Of a stretch of DNA of 8,544 nucleotides, positions 1-5,210 are shown in pieces. The notes beneath the pieces are model-generated. The model did not search any database, was not told where the DNA came from, and was given only the letters and a program-made list of their open reading frames with translations. Source of the stretch: an uncultured Holdemanella sp. (GTDB lineage Bacteria > Bacillota_I > Bacilli_A > Erysipelotrichales > Erysipelotrichaceae); contig CAAEDN010000057.1 in the NCBI GenBank assembly GCA_900754615.1, positions 1-8,544 on the forward strand. Reading direction: 5' to 3'. How positions within the stretch are numbered: the stretch's first letter is position 1; each line of letters starts with the position of its first letter. The position numbers were made by a program, and so were the translations under genes.

Positions 1-32
1 GTATGTGCTAAAGAGTTTGCTTTATTAGCCAT
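1..32 (-). CDS. tnpA: IS200/IS605-family transposase TnpA, N-terminal fragment (runs off left edge)
   Basis: Reading leftwards from an ATG at 32-30, the only codons in the window give MANKANSLAHT. This matches my memory of the start of IS200-type TnpA proteins (typically MANKANSLxHTKW, then a KYHIVFTPKYRRK-like block). TnpA is a small (about 150 aa) Y1-tyrosine, HUH single-strand DNA transposase that excises and inserts the element as single-stranded DNA by recognising end hairpins. The HUH motif and catalytic Tyr would lie off-window, so integrity cannot be judged. An in-frame ATG four codons upstream (44-42, giving MVIIMANK) is possible. I prefer 32 because of the family start and a GGTGA Shine-Dalgarno at 38-42, five bases from the ATG. 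The upstream palindromes (34-98, 119-139, 151-161, 167-178) support an IS200 left end. Identification rests on 11 residues plus context. Confidence 0.72.
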   Translation of the reverse strand, partial: MANKANSLAH

Positions 33-33
33 T

Positions 34-98
34 ATAATCACCATTCTTTCTTATTTTGATAGCTTGAACACCTTCATTATAGAAAGAATGGTGATTAT
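34..98 (-). promoter_or_regulatory. Leader stem-loop sequestering the tnpA ribosome binding site
   Basis: Bases 34-51 and 81-98 are perfect 18-bp reverse complements around a 29-base loop. In the tnpA transcript the 3' arm ends one base before the start codon and contains the GGTGA Shine-Dalgarno (38-42) and the alternative ATG (42-44). The folded RNA should therefore block ribosome loading. This matches the known arrangement in Salmonella IS200, where an RBS-masking hairpin keeps TnpA very low. On the plus strand the arm is followed by a T-rich run (99-114), so a role as a plus-strand terminator cannot be excluded. Confidence 0.68.
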
Positions 99-118
99 TT
101 TGTATAACTTTATTTGAC

Positions 119-142
119 ACCACCCGCATAGCAGGTGGTTTT
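119..142. terminator. GC-rich hairpin of the IS left end, possible terminator
   Basis: ACCACC-C-GC (119-127) pairs with GC-A-GGTGGT (131-139) around a three-base ATA loop. Read on the plus strand it has one C.A mismatch but is followed by TTTTGTTGTTT, the form of an intrinsic terminator. Read on the minus strand (the tnpA direction) the mismatch becomes a U.G wobble, giving a full 9-bp stem but without a U-tract. Salmonella IS200 is known to carry a terminator hairpin in its left end that shields tnpA from outside transcription, and this is the likely counterpart. Direction of action is uncertain. Confidence 0.5.
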
Positions 143-180
143 GTTGTTTCGTACTTCGTACTCAACTGGCTAAAGCCAAA

Positions 181-215
181 ACACAAATAAAAATCTCAGC
201 GCAATGCTGAGATTT
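181..215 (-). terminator. Intrinsic terminator of the cshB-nfo operon
   Basis: A perfect 10-bp stem (191-200 with 206-215, five-base loop) is followed on the minus strand by TTTTTATTTGTGTTTT, a U-rich tail. The nfo stop codon (TGA at 198-196) lies inside the 3' arm, so the last codons of nfo double as terminator stem. The plus-strand side is also T-rich (216-222), but no plus-strand gene reads into it. It would insulate the same-strand IS tnpA from operon read-through. Confidence 0.85.
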
Positions 216-1035
216 CTTCTTTATATGGAGCTTTACCATCAATAAATGGTGTTTCTAAGATTTTAGTTACATCCGCTAGTTTTGGATGATGAACAATCGA
301 ATGTAAAATATCAAATCCAATATTTCCCTTTCCAATATTTTCATGACGATCCTTATGTGCACCTAATACATTCTTTGAATCATTTATATGCATACAAAAT
401 AGATGTTCTAAACCTAAGATAGAATCAAATTCACTTAAGACTTTATCAAAATCTTGTAGATCATAGCCGGCATCCCAAATATGACATGTATCCATACAAT
501 ACCCAATACGATCTTTTTTATGTATTCCATCATAAATCTGTTTCAATTGTTCAAAAGTATATCCACATTCATTGCCTTTTCCAGCCATAGTTTCTAAGGC
601 AATCTTTACATCGGTTGTATCCTGATCTAAGACTTCATTTAAACCATTAATGATCCATTCAATTCCGATATCCATTCCTGCTCCTACATGACTTCCTGGA
701 TGCAGTACCAATGTTTTAGCCCCAATTGCCTGTACTCTTTCTAATTCAGACTTTAAAAAATCACGTCCAAATTCAGCCGTTTCCGGTTTTAAAGCATTGG
801 CCAAGTTAATAATATATGGGGCATGCACAATGACACGATCGATAGAAAAATCATGTTCAAGCATGTATGTTTTAGCTTCCTCAATTTTTAGTTTCGATAC
901 ATCTACACGACGCGTATTACTCGGAGGACCCGTATAAATCATACAGGCATTGGCACCATATGATACAGCTTCTTCAATCGCTCCTTTAAAATAATGAGGC
1001 GCTTTAAAAGAAACATGACAACCTAAATAGATCAT
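196..1035 (-). CDS. nfo: Endonuclease IV (apurinic/apyrimidinic endonuclease, Nfo)
   Basis: Zinc-dependent AP endonuclease of base-excision repair. It cuts the phosphodiester bond 5' of abasic sites and removes blocked 3' ends; cytoplasmic, TIM-barrel fold. At 279 aa it has the usual family length (about 280-300). All nine metal-binding residues of the E. coli enzyme have counterparts at nearly the same positions: H71 (VHAPY), H112 (LHPGS), E148 (LETMAG), D182 and H185 (MDTCH), H216 (MHINDS), D229 and H231 (HKDRHENIG), E261 (LETP). It should be active. The start overlaps the cshB stop by four bases (ATGA) and has a good Shine-Dalgarno, AAGGA at 1044-1048, eight bases away, inside the end of cshB. 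It is the last gene of its operon; the stop lies in the terminator stem. In Bacillus subtilis nfo (yqfS) also follows cshB (yqfR). Confidence 0.97.
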   Translation of the reverse strand: MIYLGCHVSFKAPHYFKGAIEEAVSYGANACMIYTGPPSNTRRVDVSKLKIEEAKTYMLEHDFSIDRVIVHAPYIINLANALKPETAEFGRDFLKSELERVQAIGAKTLVLHPGSHVGAGMDIGIEWIINGLNEVLDQDTTDVKIALETMAGKGNECGYTFEQLKQIYDGIHKKDRIGYCMDTCHIWDAGYDLQDFDKVLSEFDSILGLEHLFCMHINDSKNVLGAHKDRHENIGKGNIGFDILHSIVHHPKLADVTKILETPFIDGKAPYKEEISALR

Positions 1036-2351
1036 ACATCCATTCCTTTTTGACGTTGTCTTTCTTTTGCACGTTCTTTTTGTTGGCGCTTGATATCCGA
1101 TTTGATCATTTCACGACGCTTTTTACGTTTCATACGATCAATTTCCTGACGTTGTCTTTTCTTATAGTTTGGTTTTACTTTCTTTTTCTTATGGACAATT
1201 TTTTCCACTTCTTCATGGAATTCATCCTTTTTATTTGGACGTTTATTGACATAAGGTTTAATATCAACTAATTCTTTATTCTTCACATCTTGATGTTCAA
1301 ATTCAATACCTTGTTTGATCAAAGTCTGAATTGATTTCGCATCACTTTCTTTATAAAGTGCAATACATTGTCCATCACGGCGGGCTCTTCCTGTACGACC
1401 GGCACGATGGATATAGAATTTTAAATCTTTAGGGAAGCCACAACTAATTACATGTGTAATTCCTTCCAAGTCAATTCCACGACTGGCAATGTCACTGGCA
1501 ACGATATAACTCTTCTTCTGACTTTGAATCATCTTGATTGCCTGCATACGTGCTCTTGATTCAAGTCCTGAGTGTAATTCCACAAGATCATAACCATTTT
1601 CACGCATTGTATTGGCAATGTTTTGTGCTTCTTGGGTTGTATTGGCAAAAATCAAACATACATAAGGCTGAATACATGGAAGCACATCTAAGATCTTTTG
1701 TTCGTAGCTCTTGTGTTTACAAGGAACTAAAATATGTTTAACATCACTTTGAAAAGCTTCTTCCTTTTTGATTTCAATAAATTCTGGATCATACAAATAT
1801 TTCTTTAAGAAAGGTTGTAATGATTCAGGAATCGTTGCCGAAAAGACCATCATCTGTACTTTCTTATCCATCTTCGATAGAATTTCATCAATATCTTCTA
1901 AGAAACCAAATTCCAATGTCATATCGGCTTCATCAACAACAACGATCTTTGCGGTATCCAAACGTAAGACATTATCTTTAATAAACATATCTTTCATACG
2001 TCCAGGTGTACCAATAACGATTTGTGGCTGTGTTTCCATGGAAGTTACTTTTTCCATTCCACCTGTAACAAGTTTTACACGAACACCAAAATGTTTTGCA
2101 ATCTTGCGACAACGATCATATAACTGATAAGCCAGTTCACGTGTAGGTGCACTAATAACAGCTTGTACACAATTTTGATCAAAATCTAACATTTCAAAGA
2201 TAGGCATAAAGAAAGCGTGTGACTTTCCACTTCCTGTACTGGATACACCAATAATATCTCTATTTTTATTTTTACGATTTAACACCTTTTCCTGAATCGG
2301 TGTTAAGGTTTTAAAATGCTCTAAATCCATTATTTCTTGAATACGATTCAT
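1032..2351 (-). CDS. cshB: DEAD-box ATP-dependent RNA helicase, CshB-like
   Basis: ATP-dependent RNA unwinding protein of the cold-shock/ribosome assembly/RNA turnover type. The motifs of the two RecA-like domains appear in order: Q motif TPIQ (17-20), Walker A SSTGSGKS (37-44), PTRELA (69-74), TPGR (115-118), DEAD (140-143), SAT (171-173), IFANTTQ (234-240), SDIASRGID (286-294) and HRAGRTGR (315-322). After about residue 365 comes a low-complexity Lys/Arg-rich tail of some 70 residues, likely an RNA- or ribosome-binding extension. Walker A ends in Ser rather than the commoner Thr, a tolerated change. The start at 2351 has AAGGA at 2363-2367, 11 bases away, somewhat long; Met8 is an alternative. 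It is the first gene of a two-gene operon with nfo, as in B. subtilis (cshB-nfo), which is the main reason for choosing cshB over other DEAD-box paralogs. Confidence 0.9.
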   Translation of the reverse strand: MNRIQEIMDLEHFKTLTPIQEKVLNRKNKNRDIIGVSSTGSGKSHAFFMPIFEMLDFDQNCVQAVISAPTRELAYQLYDRCRKIAKHFGVRVKLVTGGMEKVTSMETQPQIVIGTPGRMKDMFIKDNVLRLDTAKIVVVDEADMTLEFGFLEDIDEILSKMDKKVQMMVFSATIPESLQPFLKKYLYDPEFIEIKKEEAFQSDVKHILVPCKHKSYEQKILDVLPCIQPYVCLIFANTTQEAQNIANTMRENGYDLVELHSGLESRARMQAIKMIQSQKKSYIVASDIASRGIDLEGITHVISCGFPKDLKFYIHRAGRTGRARRDGQCIALYKESDAKSIQTLIKQGIEFEHQDVKNKELVDIKPYVNKRPNKKDEFHEEVEKIVHKKKKVKPNYKKRQRQEIDRMKRKKRREMIKSDIKRQQKERAKERQRQKGMDV

Positions 2352-2376
2352 ATTTTTTCACATCCTTTTCTTTAGT

Positions 2377-2405
2377 ATTATCCCAAAAATCTTCTTATTT
2401 TACAA
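2377..2405 (-). promoter_or_regulatory. Sigma-A promoter of the cshB-nfo operon
   Basis: On the minus strand, TTGTAA (2405-2400, 4 of 6 to TTGACA) and GATAAT (2382-2377, 5 of 6 to TATAAT) are separated by exactly 17 bp. The predicted transcript start near 2370 gives a leader of about 19 bases containing the cshB Shine-Dalgarno. The -35 hexamer occupies the same bases as the -35 of the divergent ispH promoter. Confidence 0.72.
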
Positions 2406-2427
2406 ATACAAATAATTAAGGCATAAT
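2399..2427 (+). promoter_or_regulatory. Sigma-A promoter of ispH
   Basis: TTTACA (2399-2404, 5 of 6 to consensus) and CATAAT (2422-2427, 5 of 6) are spaced by 17 bp. The predicted transcript start falls at about 2433-2435, that is, on or next to the ispH ATG at 2434. If this is the promoter used, the mRNA is leaderless or nearly so, and the weak AAGG at 2418-2421 would not be in the transcript. Confidence 0.7.
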
Positions 2428-2433
2428 GTATAT

Positions 2434-3333
2434 ATGAAAACACAAAAAATTATTACAGTCAAGCCTCAAGGTTATTGTGGAGGCGTTTTGAAAGCAATCG
2501 AAACCGCAAAAAACACAAGGATTCAATACCCAAATAAAAAGATCACCATTTTAGGCAATCTAGTTCATAACCAATATGTAAAAAAAGCTTTGCAGTATTA
2601 TAACATCGATACAATTGAAGACAAGGCAAAGACACGTTATGAACTATTAGATGATATTCATGATGGCATTGTGATTTTTACAGCGCATGGAGTAAGTCCA
2701 AAAGTCTATGAAAAAGCCAAAGAGAAAGGATTGATCTTAGTCGATGCAAGCTGTCCTTTTGTCTTACAGACGCAAAAGATCGTTAAACAATATTTAGATC
2801 AAAACTATTCCATCTTCTACATTGGCAAAAACAAACATCCAGAAGCTGAATCCATTTATACAATGAGTGAAGATGTTTATTTGATTGAACCAGGCAAAAA
2901 GATTCCAAATATTCATACCGATAAGATTTTTGTAACAAATCAAACGACCATGTCGATTTATGATATAAAAGATATTTTTGACCAAATCAAAGAAAAGTAT
3001 CCACAAGCTATTTTTCATGATGAAATATGCAATGCGACACGCGTTCGACAACAGGCTATTTTGAATCTAAAAGATGTGGATTGTCTGATTGTCGTAGGTG
3101 ACCCTACAAGCAACAATTCGCAAAAGCTAGTCGACATTGGAAAAAAAGCAAACATTCCTCATGTTTTCTCCATTCAAACGGTTGCAGATATTGATAAAAA
3201 AGACTTTGAAACCTATTCAACCATTGCGATCACCAGTGGTGCAAGTACTCCAACTTATTTGACAAATCAAGTCAAAGATTATTTGTCGAATTCGATAGAA
3301 AAACCAAAAATCCGTATTCAGGAAATTCTCTGA
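2434..3333 (+). CDS. ispH: 4-hydroxy-3-methylbut-2-enyl diphosphate reductase (IspH/LytB)
   Basis: Last step of the MEP (non-mevalonate) isoprenoid pathway: an iron-sulfur enzyme reducing HMBPP to IPP and DMAPP in the cytoplasm. The 299-aa protein spans the usual single-domain IspH length. The three cluster cysteines are visible as C15 (GYCGGV), C107 (DASCPFV) and C199 (EICNATRVRQ). Substrate residues include H45 (LVHNQYV), H85 (AHGV), H135 and catalytic E137 (KHPEAES), the NQTTMS block (169-174), SNNS (226-229) and SGAST (268-272). The common GFCAGV motif reads GYCGGV here, a conservative change. The start is fixed: an in-frame stop lies at 2413-2415, and M1 sits at the usual distance from C15. 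It is the only complete plus-strand gene, divergent from cshB-nfo and convergent with trmK, overlapping the latter by 16 bp. Presence implies the MEP pathway. Confidence 0.96.
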   Translation: MKTQKIITVKPQGYCGGVLKAIETAKNTRIQYPNKKITILGNLVHNQYVKKALQYYNIDTIEDKAKTRYELLDDIHDGIVIFTAHGVSPKVYEKAKEKGLILVDASCPFVLQTQKIVKQYLDQNYSIFYIGKNKHPEAESIYTMSEDVYLIEPGKKIPNIHTDKIFVTNQTTMSIYDIKDIFDQIKEKYPQAIFHDEICNATRVRQQAILNLKDVDCLIVVGDPTSNNSQKLVDIGKKANIPHVFSIQTVADIDKKDFETYSTIAITSGASTPTYLTNQVKDYLSNSIEKPKIRIQEIL

Positions 3334-3349
3334 GTACGGATTTCTTTTA
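3302..3349. terminator. Bidirectional terminator shared by ispH and trmK
   Basis: Bases 3308-3321 pair with 3330-3343 in a 14-bp stem with an eight-base loop. On the plus strand one pair is a U.G wobble and CTTTTAT follows. On the minus strand the same position is a C.A mismatch, and TTTTTGGTTTTTC follows. Both stop codons lie in the stem: trmK TGA at 3320-3318 and ispH TGA at 3331-3333. It therefore ends both convergent transcripts from within overlapping coding sequence. Pairing suggests it is stronger in the ispH direction. Confidence 0.85.
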
Positions 3350-3971
3350 TATAGTCCAATTTTTCTAGGAACTCTGTTTTTTTAACTTTGTACAAAATGT
3401 TTTTATACTTATTTTCTTCAAAGTCTAAATAATTCTGATAAGTTAAACTATCGACCATATTCATGCCAAAATGAAGATGCGCCTCATCAATCATTTGTTC
3501 AGTTGTATCTACAATACAATCTAGAATTGGATAGTAGTGATTATTATCATAAATCATCTTTTCACTTATGATATGAATATGATTTTCCATCAAATACTTT
3601 CGTAGTGCATAATCATCTTTATGACTCGACAATAATAAGTGTAAACCAGGATGAAGCGTACCTTTTGAAAGAATATCAATAATAAGCTTGCCTCCCATCC
3701 CGCAAATAATGATTTGATCCACATCCTCATTCAAGCCTTGAATGCCATCTAATAAGCAACAAGAAACTTGATTCGTCAATTGATGTTCCTCAATCGTTTT
3801 CTTTGCGTTTTCCAATGGACCTAAGGCTACATCACATGCATAGCCTTTTTTAGATTGACCATTTAAAATGGCATTACATACAACATAGGCATGATCACAT
3901 CCAATATCGGCAATCACTTCTCCATGGACCCATTCTATAATTTCATGGATTCGATTTGAACAAGGTATCAT
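3318..3971 (-). CDS. trmK: tRNA (adenine(22)-N1)-methyltransferase TrmK
   Basis: SAM-dependent methyltransferase that makes m1A22 in the D-loop of some tRNAs (family formerly YqfN/DUF633). At 217 aa it is close to the usual 225-235. The N-terminal Rossmann-type domain shows the SAM motif ADIGCDHAY (21-29), an acidic residue ending the next strand (CDVA, 46-49), LLDG (73-76) and the family's ICGMGG block (89-94). A DNNHYYP segment (142-148) and a charged helical C-terminus (about 160-217) follow, as expected for the C-terminal coiled coil. The start ATG shares a base with the rpoD stop (TAATG at 3973-3969), and there is no clear Shine-Dalgarno, so translation probably depends on ribosomes finishing rpoD. 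trmK directly follows sigA-type genes in many Firmicutes. The Nif3-like partner (yqfO) usual next to it is absent here. Confidence 0.92.
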   Translation of the reverse strand: MIPCSNRIHEIIEWVHGEVIADIGCDHAYVVCNAILNGQSKKGYACDVALGPLENAKKTIEEHQLTNQVSCCLLDGIQGLNEDVDQIIICGMGGKLIIDILSKGTLHPGLHLLLSSHKDDYALRKYLMENHIHIISEKMIYDNNHYYPILDCIVDTTEQMIDEAHLHFGMNMVDSLTYQNYLDFEENKYKNILYKVKKTEFLEKLDYIKEIRTQRIS

Positions 3972-5206
3972 TATTTCACAAAGTCTCTTAGGCGTTTGCA
4001 GCGATTTGGATTCTTTAATTTACGTAATGCCTTCGCTTCGATCTGACGAATACGCTCACGTGTAACATTAAATTCTTTACCAACTTCTTCAAGTGTACGT
4101 GTTCTTCCATCCAACAATCCAAAACGTAAACGCAATACTTTTTCTTCACGTTCGGTTAAACCTTCTAAAACAGCATTGATTTCATCTTTCAACAATTGAT
4201 TGTTTGTATAATCATCTGGAGATAATGTATCTTTATCTTCAATGAAATCCCCTAAATGAGAATCATCTTCTTCACCAATTGGTGTTTCTAAGCTGACTGG
4301 ATCTAAGGCAATCTTTTGAATTTCACGCACTTTTTCAGCTGATATGTTTTCCATTTTTTCCGCAATTTCTTCTGGCATAGGATCACGACCCAAATCTTGA
4401 ACCAATTGACGCTGAATACGTGTCAATTTATTGATTGTTTCAACCATGTGCACTGGAATACGAATGGTACGTGCCTGGTCTGCAATCGCACGTGTGATGG
4501 ATTGACGAATCCACCATGTCGCATATGTCGAGAATTTGAATCCTTTTGTGTAGTCAAACTTTTCAACAGCTTTGATCAAACCACAGTTTCCTTCTTGAAT
4601 CAAATCCAAGAATAACATACCACGACCCACATATTTTTTTGCGATGGATACAACCAAACGTAAGTTTGAAGAAATCAAAGTTTGTTTCGCATTTTCACCT
4701 TCATCAATCAATTTCTGAAGGTTTTTTCTTTCTTCCTCACTTAAACCTGGATTTTTGATATCTTCTTTAGCCTGCTCCCCTTCTTGTATCTGACGAGCAA
4801 TAATTGGCTCTTCTTTTGGATCCAACAATGGAATCTGTCCGATTTCTTTTAAATACATCTTCACTGGATCATTGATTTTAGCGTGCGATGCATTCGCAAA
4901 AGTTTTCTCCAATTGAGAAATCTCTTCGGCGATTGAATCTCCCTCATCTAAATCTTCGTCCGTTAGATCATCATCAAGAACTTCGTCCTCATCTAATTCA
5001 TCTCCATCAATAAACTCGATCAAGTTTTCATCGATCCAATTATATAGATCATCCATTGTATCATCATCTAAATTTAAAGCACTTACCGCATCTAGAAATT
5101 GTTTTTGAGAAACATCGACATTTTGTTCTTTGCTTTGCAACAAAAATTCTTTTGCTTCATCTAAACTAGAAAACTTTAATTTTTTAGATTCATTTGTATT
5201 TGCCAT
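3971..5206 (-). CDS. rpoD: RNA polymerase primary sigma factor (RpoD/SigA)
   Basis: Housekeeping sigma factor that directs RNA polymerase to -35/-10 promoters. It is 411 aa from the chosen start. Order: short N-terminal region with an unusually acidic segment (about 66-95, rich in Asp/Glu); region 1.2 (DPVKMYLKEIGQIPLL, 113-128); region 2 (about 177-255) with KFDYTKGFKFSTYATWWIR for -10 recognition and melting; region 3 (about 256-330) with LETPIGEEDDSHLGDF; region 4 (about 345-411) with the helix-turn-helix TLEEVGKEFNVTRERIRQIE for -35 contact. C208 (EGNCGL) stands where Met or Ile is usual. I chose the ATG at 5206 because AAGGAAGGA lies eight bases upstream. An in-frame ATG at 5239 would add 11 residues but overlaps dnaG and lacks a Shine-Dalgarno. 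It follows dnaG after 4 bp, as in the macromolecular-synthesis operon of many bacteria. Confidence 0.97.
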   Translation of the reverse strand: MANTNESKKLKFSSLDEAKEFLLQSKEQNVDVSQKQFLDAVSALNLDDDTMDDLYNWIDENLIEFIDGDELDEDEVLDDDLTDEDLDEGDSIAEEISQLEKTFANASHAKINDPVKMYLKEIGQIPLLDPKEEPIIARQIQEGEQAKEDIKNPGLSEEERKNLQKLIDEGENAKQTLISSNLRLVVSIAKKYVGRGMLFLDLIQEGNCGLIKAVEKFDYTKGFKFSTYATWWIRQSITRAIADQARTIRIPVHMVETINKLTRIQRQLVQDLGRDPMPEEIAEKMENISAEKVREIQKIALDPVSLETPIGEEDDSHLGDFIEDKDTLSPDDYTNNQLLKDEINAVLEGLTEREEKVLRLRFGLLDGRTRTLEEVGKEFNVTRERIRQIEAKALRKLKNPNRCKRLRDFVK

Positions 5207-5210
5207 ACTT

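Larger units (their letters stand above)
1..185 (-). mobile_element. Left end of an IS200/IS605-like insertion sequence (partial)
   Basis: This stretch between the nfo terminator and the window edge contains the tnpA start and four palindromes: 34-51/81-98 (18 bp, perfect), 119-127/131-139 (9 bp with one mismatch or wobble), GTAC-TTC-GTAC at 151-161, and TGGC-TAAA-GCCA at 167-178. IS200/IS605 elements lack long terminal inverted repeats. They carry small subterminal hairpins that TnpA recognises as single-stranded DNA, and IS200 has a leader hairpin controlling tnpA. The hairpin at 167-178, nearest the outer tip, is the best candidate TnpA recognition structure. The outer boundary is not certain: I place it near 180-190, abutting the T-rich tract of the nfo terminator. 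tnpA is co-oriented with nfo. Confidence 0.68.

Noticed and set aside
1..116. Plus-strand open frame (37 codons, hydrophobic) from the left edge to a TGA at 114-116
   Set aside because: It runs through the 18-bp palindrome and antisense to the tnpA start; no recognisable protein, and the composition follows from the AT-rich hairpin.
114..119. TTGACA, a perfect -35 on the plus strand
   Set aside because: No -10-like hexamer lies 16-18 bp downstream; the region is the GC-rich IS hairpin.
1050..2127. Plus-strand open frames opposite cshB
   Set aside because: Antisense shadows of a helicase gene with all motifs intact; no ribosome sites or recognisable domains.
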